DNA from: Campylobacterales bacterium
Lineage (GTDB): Bacteria; Campylobacterota; Campylobacteria; Campylobacterales; JALSKU01
NCBI GenBank assembly: GCA_027038235.1
Contig: JALVXV010000276.1
Location: forward strand, 1-7,413
Direction of reading: 5' to 3'
DNA: 7,413 nucleotides
Shown: piece after piece, positions 1 to 5,932 of the stretch
Numbering within the stretch: the first letter of the stretch is position 1
Layout: each line of letters opens with the position of its first letter
The notes under the pieces: generated by a model
Database searches by the model: none
Seen by the model: the letters and a program-made list of their open reading frames with translations, nothing else
Told to the model about the DNA's origin: nothing
Program-made: the position numbers and the translations under genes

Positions 1-231
1 AAGGGTATTTTTTATCTTGTTTTAAAGCTCTCTTTTTTGGTTTTTGCAGTCATAGGGCTAGGTCTTTATGTGGGTAACCTCTTGTATGGAAAAAATTCAC
101 TTGAGGTGCTTTTAACTCTTCAAGATAAAAGAGAACTTTTTCAAAATGAGATAAAAAAGTATAAAAAAGAGAATGCCAAACTGCAAAAAGAGTATTTTGA
201 ACTGTTGCAGTTAGAACCAGAACAGAATTGA
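1..231 (+). CDS. FtsB/DivIC-like septum formation initiator, 3' part
   Basis: The frame is open to the left edge, so the true start lies outside the window; 76 codons and a TGA stop are visible. The protein has one hydrophobic segment (visible residues about 4-30), a short YGKNSLEVL stretch, then a lysine/glutamate-rich heptad-like helix (KRELFQNEIKKYKKENAKL) and a short acidic tail. A single membrane span followed by a coiled coil is the architecture of FtsB/DivIC proteins, which join FtsL and FtsQ in the divisome of the inner membrane. The next gene encodes an AMIN-domain protein; in Campylobacter jejuni the same pair follows eno, which supports the call. The TTG at 37 is an internal Leu codon in the membrane segment, not the start. 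Function is inferred from architecture and context, since the family has little sequence signature. Confidence 0.75.
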   Translation, partial: KGIFYLVLKLSFLVFAVIGLGLYVGNLLYGKNSLEVLLTLQDKRELFQNEIKKYKKENAKLQKEYFELLQLEPEQN

Positions 232-232
232 A

Positions 233-272
233 GGAGTAAAGGAGTAAAGGAGTAAAGGAGTAAAGGAGTAAA
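233..272. repeat. Tandem octamer repeat, five perfect GGAGTAAA copies
   Basis: Five identical 8-bp units run at 233, 241, 249, 257 and 265, beginning one base after the TGA stop of the FtsB-like gene. Each junction creates the SD core AAGGAG, but no start codon follows at a working distance. Diverged copies in inverse orientation lie downstream (CTTTACCC at 310, CTTTACTC at 318, CTTTAC at 335). The unit length is not a multiple of three and the array is non-coding. Perfect identity suggests recent replication slippage. Confidence 0.95.
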
Positions 273-326
273 GAGAGTTAGAGCTTGGTTTTGCCAAGTT
301 TTTCTTTTTCTTTACCCCTTTACTCC
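257..326 (+). other. Imperfect long stem formed by octamer copies
   Basis: Positions 257-273 (two octamer copies plus one base) are the reverse complement of 310-326 with one mismatch in 17 bp. The 36-nt interior contains the smaller terminator-like hairpin. In RNA the two structures could nest. A role in transcription termination or mRNA stability between the FtsB-like and AMIN genes is inference. Confidence 0.55.
280..312 (+). terminator. Rho-independent terminator-like hairpin
   Basis: CTTGG (284-288) pairs with CCAAG (294-298) around a TTTTG loop. The stem can be lengthened by G-U and A-U pairs out to 280/302. A T-rich tract (TTTTTCTTTTTC) follows directly. It lies after the FtsB-like gene and before the AMIN gene. 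Because no convincing promoter is visible between it and the AMIN start, it may be a partial terminator or attenuator rather than an absolute stop. Confidence 0.55.
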
Positions 327-366
327 TCCCCTGCCTTTACACCTATCTTGCGAAGGGAGATTTTAG

Positions 367-984
367 GTGAAAAAAATTATTGTAGCATTTATCTTTTTGG
401 GATTGGTTTTATTAGCTAGAGATAATCCTTTTAAACCTGTTGTTTCTAGTCACAATTTTGGTAAAGCTACAAATATCCTAAAAGAGTACAAACCCCTTAA
501 AGTAGAAAAATTTAAACTTCCAAGTCCATCAAGAGTTTTAAAAAAGGTAAAATTTGAGATATTAAATGTGGATGGAAGTATGAGTGAGGTTAGTTTTGAT
601 GTGGATAAAAAGGTAGATTGGCATCAAGACATTATCCTCTCAAATACTCCTATTAAATTTGAAAAAAAACCAAAAAAAGTTGAGCCTATGCTTTTAAAAC
701 CTTTTAAATTTTTAACAATTCTTATAGATAAAAATAGACTTCTTATAAAGACAAAAGACTCTCTTATAAGGGAGCTATTTTTTTCAAAACCATATAAAAT
801 TGCACTAGATTTAAAAAGAGATGTGCTCTTTTATACCAAGACTATTAAACTCTCCAAAGCTCCATTTGCAAAGATAACAATAGGCAATCATGGAAAATTT
901 TATAGAGTAGTTTTAGCACTTGATGGCAAATATCACTATAGGCTTAAGAAAAATAGCAATGGATATTTGATAGAGCTTTTTTAA
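367..984 (+). CDS. AMIN-domain exported protein
   Basis: A 205-residue protein that starts with GTG, preceded by a good SD (AAGGGA at 353-358, 8 nt upstream). Residues 1-17 form a signal peptide (MKK, then a long hydrophobic run ending in LLA), so it is exported to the periplasm. Residues about 60-95 hold a DGS...DVDKKVDWH stretch that I recall from the equivalent Campylobacterota proteins. Residues about 113-205 are beta-rich with the alternating pattern of an AMIN domain, which targets envelope proteins to peptidoglycan or pole/septum sites (as in AmiC and PilQ). No amidase or secretin domain follows, so it is probably a localising or accessory protein rather than an enzyme. Its position after an FtsB-like gene matches C. 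jejuni, where the equivalent is described as an AMIN protein (CgpA). The exact role is unknown. Confidence 0.8.
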   Translation: MKKIIVAFIFLGLVLLARDNPFKPVVSSHNFGKATNILKEYKPLKVEKFKLPSPSRVLKKVKFEILNVDGSMSEVSFDVDKKVDWHQDIILSNTPIKFEKKPKKVEPMLLKPFKFLTILIDKNRLLIKTKDSLIRELFFSKPYKIALDLKRDVLFYTKTIKLSKAPFAKITIGNHGKFYRVVLALDGKYHYRLKKNSNGYLIELF

Positions 985-996
985 AAGATGTTGCTC

Positions 997-2154
997 TTAG
1001 CCTTTTTTAGAGTTGTTTTTCATCATAACTTTTATCAAAATCATAGAGATTATTACTTCAAATATACTAGCAAGTAAAAAGGCATAGTAGATATCTTTGT
1101 CAATAGTTTTTAACTCATATGCTATAGTTGCAACTGCGATAAGTAGAGTTAGTGGCATAGAGTGGGCAAGACCAAAAAGTGCTCTCTCTTTTATAGTCAA
1201 TTTTAAAAATATTATGGATGAAGATATGACTCTTATTGCTATCATTAAAAATGTTATTAGTAGAGCTTTTTCAAGCAGTTCGATATTTTTAAGAGAATCA
1301 AGCTCCAAAGTGGTTCCAACATGTATAAAAAATAGAGGCACTAAAAATCCAAATCCAAAAGAGGATAATTTGTGTGTAAGCTCCTCTTTATGTTTGAAAA
1401 AGGTAGATATAAATATACCTGCTATAAATGCACCAAATGCTATCTCAAGATGTAGATACAAAGATATGGCAACAAGAATAAAGAAGATGGATATAGAGAT
1501 TCTTATATCTTTTTCATCATTATCTTTAAAGGGCATTAGATATATTTTGATGCCAGGATACCACCAAAAAAGAACCTCAATAGTTTTAAATATGATAAAA
1601 ATTGCCAATAAAAATCCTGCAAGTATAGCAATGGTTTTATAAAACTCATACCCGATACCAAAACTAAGAGCAGCACTTGAAAATGTAACTAATGTTATGC
1701 TAGTAATTTCACCTAAAACTCCTACTGTCATAGCCAAAACTAGCCACTGTTTATCTTTTCCATACTCATTAAATAAGGATATGATAAGCCCAACTGATAT
1801 AAGGGGCATAGTGATGATAAAGATATTACCCAAATGAAGATAGTATGAGGCTAAAAAGGAAAAAAGATATAGTAGCAATATATAAATTATGCTCTGTTTG
1901 AGGAGTTTAAGTTTCATATTTTTAAAAACTCTAAGATCTACCTCAGCTCCAGCTAAAAACATAAGATATAAAAAGCCAACCTCAGAGATTAGTTGAAATA
2001 TTTCATTATGATGAATAAAGCCAAAGTATCCAGCAAGTGAGCCTAAAATTATCTCCACAGGAGTTAAGGGCAATCTTATAAGTCTTGAAAAGTAAGGAGT
2101 CGATATAATAATAACTGAAATAGTTATTATTGTTATAATATTTTGATTTATCAT
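997..2154 (-). CDS. CPA2-type cation/proton antiporter (KefB/Na+:H+ exchanger fold)
   Basis: A 385-residue integral membrane protein with about 11-12 hydrophobic segments. Family hallmarks are the N-terminal RLPLTPVEIILGSLAGYFGF block, the EVGFLYLMFLAGAEVDL block (residues about 58-74), AFGAFIAGIFIS (239-250) and FFIHVGTTLEL (275-285). It would exchange H+ for Na+ or K+ across the inner membrane. The acidic residue in the unwound-helix ion site appears to be E149 (GVLGEITSI), where relatives usually have Asp; R308 sits where they carry a basic residue. There is no C-terminal TrkA-N/RCK domain, so the nucleotide or glutathione gating of KefB/KefC is absent. ATG at 2154 is preferred over TTG at 2157 because the SD AAAGGA (2161-2166) is 6 nt from the ATG and only 3 nt from the TTG. 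It is last in the operon, 15 nt after bioB. The ion specificity is not predictable. Confidence 0.88.
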   Translation of the reverse strand: MINQNIITIITISVIIISTPYFSRLIRLPLTPVEIILGSLAGYFGFIHHNEIFQLISEVGFLYLMFLAGAEVDLRVFKNMKLKLLKQSIIYILLLYLFSFLASYYLHLGNIFIITMPLISVGLIISLFNEYGKDKQWLVLAMTVGVLGEITSITLVTFSSAALSFGIGYEFYKTIAILAGFLLAIFIIFKTIEVLFWWYPGIKIYLMPFKDNDEKDIRISISIFFILVAISLYLHLEIAFGAFIAGIFISTFFKHKEELTHKLSSFGFGFLVPLFFIHVGTTLELDSLKNIELLEKALLITFLMIAIRVISSSIIFLKLTIKERALFGLAHSMPLTLLIAVATIAYELKTIDKDIYYAFLLASIFEVIISMILIKVMMKNNSKKG

Positions 2155-2160
2155 CAAAAA

Positions 2161-2166
2161 TCCTTT
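2161..2166 (-). promoter_or_regulatory. RBS deciding the antiporter start
   Basis: AAAGGA on the - strand lies between the bioB stop (2170-2172) and the antiporter. The 6-nt spacing to ATG 2154 favours that codon over the adjacent TTG at 2157. Confidence 0.65.
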
Positions 2167-2169
2167 AGG

Positions 2170-3009
2170 CTATTTGCATCTGTTAGCTATTTTATAACCA
2201 AGATTGGTTATGGTTTTGATATCCTCTTTAGCTTGATTTCCTTTTGTAGTTAGATAGTTGCCTATGACTATAGAATTTGCACCATACTCAAAAATCTCTG
2301 CCCATCTATCTTTAAAAGTTATCTCTCTTCCTCCTGCTACCATTACTCTGCTATTTGGTAGCGAAGAGGAGACTCTTTTTATCCAATATAGTGCTTTTTT
2401 TATATCAAAGATTTTATTTTCCAAAGGAAGTGCAGGATTTGGGTGGAAGAAATTTAGTGGTATTGAATTGGGAGATAACTCCTTTAGAGATTTTAAAAAT
2501 GACTCTCTATCAGTTTCGCTCTCTCCAAGTCCAAAAATACCTCCTGTACAAAGCTTAAGCCCCACCTCTTTTATATTTAAGCATGTCTTATATCTCTCCT
2601 CCCAACTATGAGTAGAGCATATCTTTTTATAATACTCTTTAGAGGTTTCAAGATTGTGATTGTAGCTCTTTATACCATACTTTTTTAGCTCTTTTAATTG
2701 CTCTTTTGTAGCTGTGCCATTACAGGCTATGAGATTGAGACTATCTATTTTGGATGAGATTTTATATGCTACTTTGCAAACAAAATCTAGCTTTTTATCA
2801 TTTAGCCCCTTTCCAGCACTAACCAAACAAAAACCAATAGCTCCATTTTGTTTTGCTAATTTTGCCTCTTGTAAAATATCCTCTATATCCTTCTGTTTAT
2901 ATCTTTTTATATCAGCATTATTGTATGCACTTTGTGTACAAAATGAGCAATCTTCGCTACAATTACCGCTTGAAATATTGCTAATGGCACACAGATATAT
3001 CTCTTTCAT
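2170..3009 (-). CDS. bioB: Biotin synthase, short Campylobacterota form
   Basis: A radical-SAM enzyme that inserts sulfur into dethiobiotin to make biotin, the last step of the pathway; cytosolic. The 279-residue protein carries the SAM [4Fe-4S] motif C17-x3-C21-x2-C24 (GNCSEDCSFCTQ). It also has the ligands expected for the auxiliary [2Fe-2S] cluster: C61, C96, C154 (KLCTGGIFGLGE) and R221 (SRVMVAGGRE), in the order of E. coli C97, C128, C188 and R260. The substrate-site YNHNLET is at 116-122. It lacks about 40 N-terminal residues relative to E. coli BioB, as Helicobacter and Campylobacter BioB do. An in-frame start at 3081 would add 24 basic residues unlike the family. ATG 3009 instead begins the conserved MKEIYLCAISN and overlaps the upstream stop as ATGA, implying translational coupling. 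No other bio genes are visible. Confidence 0.97.
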   Translation of the reverse strand: MKEIYLCAISNISSGNCSEDCSFCTQSAYNNADIKRYKQKDIEDILQEAKLAKQNGAIGFCLVSAGKGLNDKKLDFVCKVAYKISSKIDSLNLIACNGTATKEQLKELKKYGIKSYNHNLETSKEYYKKICSTHSWEERYKTCLNIKEVGLKLCTGGIFGLGESETDRESFLKSLKELSPNSIPLNFFHPNPALPLENKIFDIKKALYWIKRVSSSLPNSRVMVAGGREITFKDRWAEIFEYGANSIVIGNYLTTKGNQAKEDIKTITNLGYKIANRCK

Positions 3010-3518
3010 ATTTCCACTTTTTTGCATGTATATTTTGCATTTTCTTTTGACATATCTTTTTCGTAGTGATAAACATCCCAATTTTTATCTCTATTTTCAA
3101 TCATGGCAAATTCACTTATTGGCTTTTTTCTAGCACAAATTTCACCAGGATTGATATATAGGGTATTGTTTTTATACTCACTCTCAAAAAAGTGTGTATG
3201 ACCAAAGACAACTATATCGCTATCTCCATTTAAATAGTATGGAAGATGCATTAATTTTACCGATATATCATCTATATTAAAATAGTGCGGTTCATTTGCT
3301 ATATTGTATCTATTTGCAAGGTTAAGTAGATGAAAATCATTATTGCCAAATACTGCCTTATATGGTAGTCCAATTTTTTCCAATAGCTTTAATGACTCTT
3401 CAAGAACAATATCTCCAGCATGGATTATAAACTCAGCTCTATCTTTTTTGAGTATATTTAAAGCATCATTTAAAAGTGCTATCTTCTTATGACTATCAGA
3501 TACTATACCTATCTTCAC
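3006..3518 (-). CDS. YfcE/MJ0936-family metallophosphoesterase
   Basis: A 170-residue single-domain calcineurin-like phosphoesterase. Metal-binding motifs appear in order: D8-S-H10 near the N-terminus, G35-D36, G58-N59-N60-D61, H91 (LMH), G106-H107-T108-H109, then NPGE at 123-126. This set and the short length match the YfcE/MJ0936 group, cytosolic Mn2+-dependent phosphodiesterases whose natural substrates are mostly unknown. A TTG at 3524 is also possible, but the SD AAAGGA (3526-3531) leaves 7 nt to GTG 3518 and only 1 nt to the TTG, and GTG gives the canonical MKIGIVSDSH start. It lies downstream of topA after a repeat-filled gap of about 90 bp, and its TGA overlaps the bioB ATG by four bases. 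Any role in biotin metabolism would be guilt by association. Confidence 0.9.
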   Translation of the reverse strand: MKIGIVSDSHKKIALLNDALNILKKDRAEFIIHAGDIVLEESLKLLEKIGLPYKAVFGNNDFHLLNLANRYNIANEPHYFNIDDISVKLMHLPYYLNGDSDIVVFGHTHFFESEYKNNTLYINPGEICARKKPISEFAMIENRDKNWDVYHYEKDMSKENAKYTCKKVEI

Positions 3519-3525
3519 CTGCAAA

Positions 3526-3531
3526 TCCTTT
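3526..3531 (-). promoter_or_regulatory. RBS deciding the phosphoesterase start
   Basis: AAAGGA on the - strand is 7 nt before GTG 3518 and only 1 nt before TTG 3524, so GTG is the preferred start. It lies just downstream of the heptamer repeat block. Confidence 0.6.
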
Positions 3532-3539
3532 GGATTAAG

Positions 3540-3609
3540 CGACCAGAGACCAGCGACCAGAGACCAGAAGCTCTAAGCTTATTTTCATTATTAATTTTTC
3601 ATTTTTAAT
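3540..3609. repeat. Run of ten consecutive heptamers (7/14-bp period)
   Basis: The topA-phosphoesterase gap is almost wholly repeat. On the + strand, 3540-3567 is two perfect copies of a 14-mer, each made of heptamers CGACCAG and AGACCAG. Then 3568-3581 is AAGCTCT AAGCTTA (5 of 7 identical). Then 3582-3609 is a 14-mer repeated twice with one difference (TTTTCAT TATTAAT, then TTTTCAT TTTTAAT). All three sub-blocks stay in one heptamer register, giving 10 x 7 = 70 bp. The block begins two bases after the topA stop codon on the - strand. It contains no recognisable terminator or promoter. Confidence 0.85.
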
Positions 3610-3611
3610 TA

Positions 3612-5675
3612 TCATAAGTCTTCTTTGTGTTTGCATTTTATACACTCAAGGATTTCTTTGTTTTTGTAAGTTCTTTGTGCCATCATCCCTCCACATTTGC
3701 TACATTTTTTTTCAGTTGGTAGATAATTTGAGACAAATTTACATTTTGGATAGTTAGAGCATCCGTAAAACTTTCCCCTTCTTGAACTTCTTTCTAGTAG
3801 CTCTCCTCCACACTCTGGACATTTTACACCCACTTTTATACTCTCTTTTTTCTTTGGAGAAGAGATATTTTTGGTATATTTGCATTTTGGAAAAGCACTA
3901 CAAGAGATAAACTCTCCAAATCTTCCCTGTCTTATAACTAAGTTACTTCCGCATTTAGGGCATTTTTCACCTGTAGGTATGAGAACTTTTTGACTCTTTA
4001 TCTCTTTTTTTCCTTTGTCTATCTCTTTCATAAATGGTTCATAAAAGTTCCATAACACTTTTTGCCAATCCTCTTTCCCTTCAGCTATCTTATCAAGTGT
4101 CTCCTCCATTTGTGCGGTAAATGAGCTATCTACGATATTGCTAAAATGTTTTTCTAAAAGCTCTATAACTTTAAATGCTATTTCAGTAGGAATGAGTTGC
4201 TTTTTTTCTATCTCTATATATTTTCTTGCTACTAGTATTGAAATAGTAGGTGCATAAGTTGAGGGTCTTCCTATGCCTAAAGATTCAAGTTTTTTTATAA
4301 GTGAAGCTTCAGAGTATCTAGCAGGAGGTTCAGTAAAGTGTTGCAAAGCTTCTAGTTTTGAGATCTCTGCTTTTTCACCTATTTTTAATGTAGGCAACAG
4401 TTTATCTTTCTCTTTGTATCCTACAGCCCTATAAAAACCATCAAATTTTAAAACTCTTCCACTTGCTTTAAATTTGGACGAATTGCTTTCAAATATGATA
4501 TTTTGTGTTTGAAAGATAGCATCTCTCATTTGAGTTGCTAAAAATCTATTGTAAATCAATGTATATAGTTTTAACTCATCACTCTTTAAATACTCCTTAG
4601 CAATTTGTGGAGAGAAGTCAAGATTGGTGGGTCTTATTGCCTCATGGGCCTCTTGGGCTCCTTTTGATTTTGTTGTATAGTGTTTTTCTTTTTCACTTAG
4701 ATAATTTTCACCAAATTTCTCTTTAATTGTTTTTCTTACATCCTTTATAGCCTCTTTTGCGATATTTAGTGAGTCAGTTCTCATATAAGTAATAACACCC
4801 ATATTGCCTTTATGTGTCATAACTCCCTCATAGAGAGTTTGGGCTATCATCATGGTTTTTTTTGGAGAAAAGCCTAATTGATTTGAAGCAGTTTGTTGCA
4901 AAGAGGAGGTCATAAATGGTGGAGGAGTAGAGGTTTTTCTCTCTTTAGTTTCAATATTTCCTACTCTAAACTCTTCATTTTTTAAGATATTTTCTATATA
5001 TTTTGCTCTATCACCATTTGTGATGCTCATTTTAGAGATTTTTTCTTTTTCAAACTCTACAAGCAGAGCATCTACACTCTTATCAAATAGAGCTTCGATA
5101 CTCCAATACTCTTGGGGTTTAAAAGCCTTTATCTCTCTTTCTCTATCAACTACTATCTTTAAAGCTGCACTTTGTACTCTACCTGCACTAAGTCCTTTTT
5201 GTATTTTAGATGATAAAAGAGGAGAGAGTTTATACCCAACTATTCTATCTAAAAGTCTTCTAGCTTGTTGGGCATTAAAATTATTTGTATCTATTGTTCT
5301 TGGATTTTGCAAAGCCTTTTTTATTGCATTTTTTGTGATCTCATGAAATACTATCCTTGGAAGTGAACTAGGCTCTTTTCCTATAGCTTTTGCTATATGG
5401 TACCCTATAGCCTCCCCTTCCCTATCCTCATCAGTTGCTATATATATGGTATCACTTTTTTTTGCTAACTCCTTGATCTCTTTGACAGTTTTTGAGTGAT
5501 CTTTGCTTACTCTATACTCCGGCTTAAATCTGCCCTCTTCTATCTTGATTCCAAAAGAGCTTTTTGGCAAATCTCTAATATGCCCTTTACTTGCTATTAC
5601 AGTATAATCTTTTCCCAAAAAATTCTCTATTGTTCTTGCTTTTGCAGGAGACTCAACTATTATAAGATTTTTCAA
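3612..5675 (-). CDS. topA: DNA topoisomerase I (type IA)
   Basis: A 687-residue enzyme that relaxes negative supercoils by single-strand passage through a 5'-phosphotyrosine link. Toprim domain: VESPAKA with E8, and TDEDREGEA with D82, D84 and E86 for Mg2+. The active site GVITYMRTDS carries nucleophile Y297 and R299. Other family blocks are RRLLDRIVGYKLSPLL (139-154), SAGRVQSAAL (163-172) and EASLIKKLESLGIGRPSTYA (456-475). Three C-terminal zinc ribbons bind DNA: C572/C575/C592/C598, C619/C622/C639/C645 and C658/C661/C678/C681, the last a shorter CxxC...CxxC form. Translation starts at TTG: SD AGGAGA lies 4 nt upstream, and the family N-terminus MKNLIIVESPAKA begins exactly there. It heads a probable unit with the phosphoesterase, bioB and antiporter; topA-bioB proximity is also seen in Campylobacter. 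Confidence 0.98.
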   Translation of the reverse strand: MKNLIIVESPAKARTIENFLGKDYTVIASKGHIRDLPKSSFGIKIEEGRFKPEYRVSKDHSKTVKEIKELAKKSDTIYIATDEDREGEAIGYHIAKAIGKEPSSLPRIVFHEITKNAIKKALQNPRTIDTNNFNAQQARRLLDRIVGYKLSPLLSSKIQKGLSAGRVQSAALKIVVDREREIKAFKPQEYWSIEALFDKSVDALLVEFEKEKISKMSITNGDRAKYIENILKNEEFRVGNIETKERKTSTPPPFMTSSLQQTASNQLGFSPKKTMMIAQTLYEGVMTHKGNMGVITYMRTDSLNIAKEAIKDVRKTIKEKFGENYLSEKEKHYTTKSKGAQEAHEAIRPTNLDFSPQIAKEYLKSDELKLYTLIYNRFLATQMRDAIFQTQNIIFESNSSKFKASGRVLKFDGFYRAVGYKEKDKLLPTLKIGEKAEISKLEALQHFTEPPARYSEASLIKKLESLGIGRPSTYAPTISILVARKYIEIEKKQLIPTEIAFKVIELLEKHFSNIVDSSFTAQMEETLDKIAEGKEDWQKVLWNFYEPFMKEIDKGKKEIKSQKVLIPTGEKCPKCGSNLVIRQGRFGEFISCSAFPKCKYTKNISSPKKKESIKVGVKCPECGGELLERSSRRGKFYGCSNYPKCKFVSNYLPTEKKCSKCGGMMAQRTYKNKEILECIKCKHKEDL

Positions 5676-5679
5676 ATTC

Positions 5680-5685
5680 TCTCCT
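5680..5685 (-). promoter_or_regulatory. RBS supporting the TTG start of topA
   Basis: AGGAGA on the - strand ends 4 nt before TTG 5675. No in-frame ATG or GTG gives the conserved N-terminus, so the strong SD fixes the rare start codon. Confidence 0.75.
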
Positions 5686-5706
5686 AAAATTAGTTATTAA
5701 AATGAA

Positions 5707-5733
5707 ATTGTATCTAATAAATACACATCTCAA
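5707..5733 (-). promoter_or_regulatory. Candidate sigma-70 promoter for topA
   Basis: On the - strand TTGAGA (5728-5733) and TACAAT (5707-5712) are separated by 15 nt, slightly short of the optimum. The -10 box is good, and start-site position would give a leader of about 25 nt before the TTG start. It lies between the palindromic element and topA, so topA could be expressed independently of glmM-lspA. Weakly supported: AT-rich DNA yields such boxes by chance. Confidence 0.35.
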
Positions 5734-5750
5734 CCTTAAGTTTAAGATGT
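5725..5750. other. Inverted repeat overlapping the candidate topA -35 box
   Basis: ACATCT (5725-5730) is the exact inverse of AGATGT (5745-5750). Counting one further G-U (as - strand RNA) and two A-T pairs, the stem reaches about 9 bp around an 8-nt loop. It overlaps the proposed -35 region of topA and lies 13 bp from the palindromic element. It could be an operator half-site pair or a remnant of insertion. No function is established. Confidence 0.4.
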
Positions 5751-5763
5751 ACATAAGTATTAA

Positions 5764-5932
5764 ACCCAAATTTTGCAATAGACTTCATTGCATTATCACT
5801 CATCATTGAAGTTATAGCCTTTTAAAAAAGTTTTGACTTAACACTTTTGTTTATAAGCCTTCAACTTTTTTAAAAGCCTCTAATCTTCAAGCATAAACGA
5901 TACTACAACAAACTCTATTGCAAAATTTGGGT
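5764..5932. mobile_element. MITE-like 169-bp palindromic element
   Basis: The ends are perfect inverted repeats: 5763-5782 against 5914-5933, 20 bp, outermost element sequence ACCCAAATTTTGC. A second perfect 14-bp inverted arm pair lies inside (5819-5832 with 5863-5876), and most of the intervening bases also pair, leaving a 13-nt apical loop (5841-5853). TAA occurs at 5761-5763 and 5933-5935, a possible 3-bp target duplication. There is no room for a gene, so it would be non-autonomous. It abuts the transposase-like gene: the right end supplies one base of that gene's TAA stop, and removing the element plus one TAA restores the same stop. A DDE-type family is suggested by terminal inverted repeats, but the palindrome-beside-RAYT arrangement also resembles REP/RAYT pairs. 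Confidence 0.7.

Noticed and set aside
972..1012. Bidirectional terminator between the convergent AMIN and antiporter genes
   Set aside because: Only a 5-bp inverted match (972-976/993-997) with a 16-nt loop and no proper T tract on either side; not convincing.
1097..1642. Open frame on the + strand opposite the antiporter gene
   Set aside because: It is the antisense shadow of a clear membrane-protein gene, with no SD and no family resemblance.
3010..3081. Extended bioB start at 3081 adding 24 residues
   Set aside because: The added stretch is basic, unlike BioB, and lies wholly inside the phosphoesterase gene; ATG 3009 gives the conserved start and the ATGA overlap.
2258..3133. Several + strand open frames opposite bioB and the phosphoesterase
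   Set aside because: Shadows of conserved genes; low-complexity Ser/Leu/Phe-rich translations are typical of the antisense of AT-rich coding DNA.
233..3609. CRISPR array
   Set aside because: The repeats are directly tandem with 7-8-bp units and no spacers, and no cas genes are present.
5020..5687. Two + strand open frames opposite the 5' half of topA
   Set aside because: Antisense shadows with no start signals or recognisable domains.
5764..5932. Terminator of the glmM-lspA-RAYT unit
   Set aside because: The long stem could slow transcription, but no T tract follows it on the - strand, and inverted ends with TAA flanks are better explained by an inserted element. A termination side effect remains possible.
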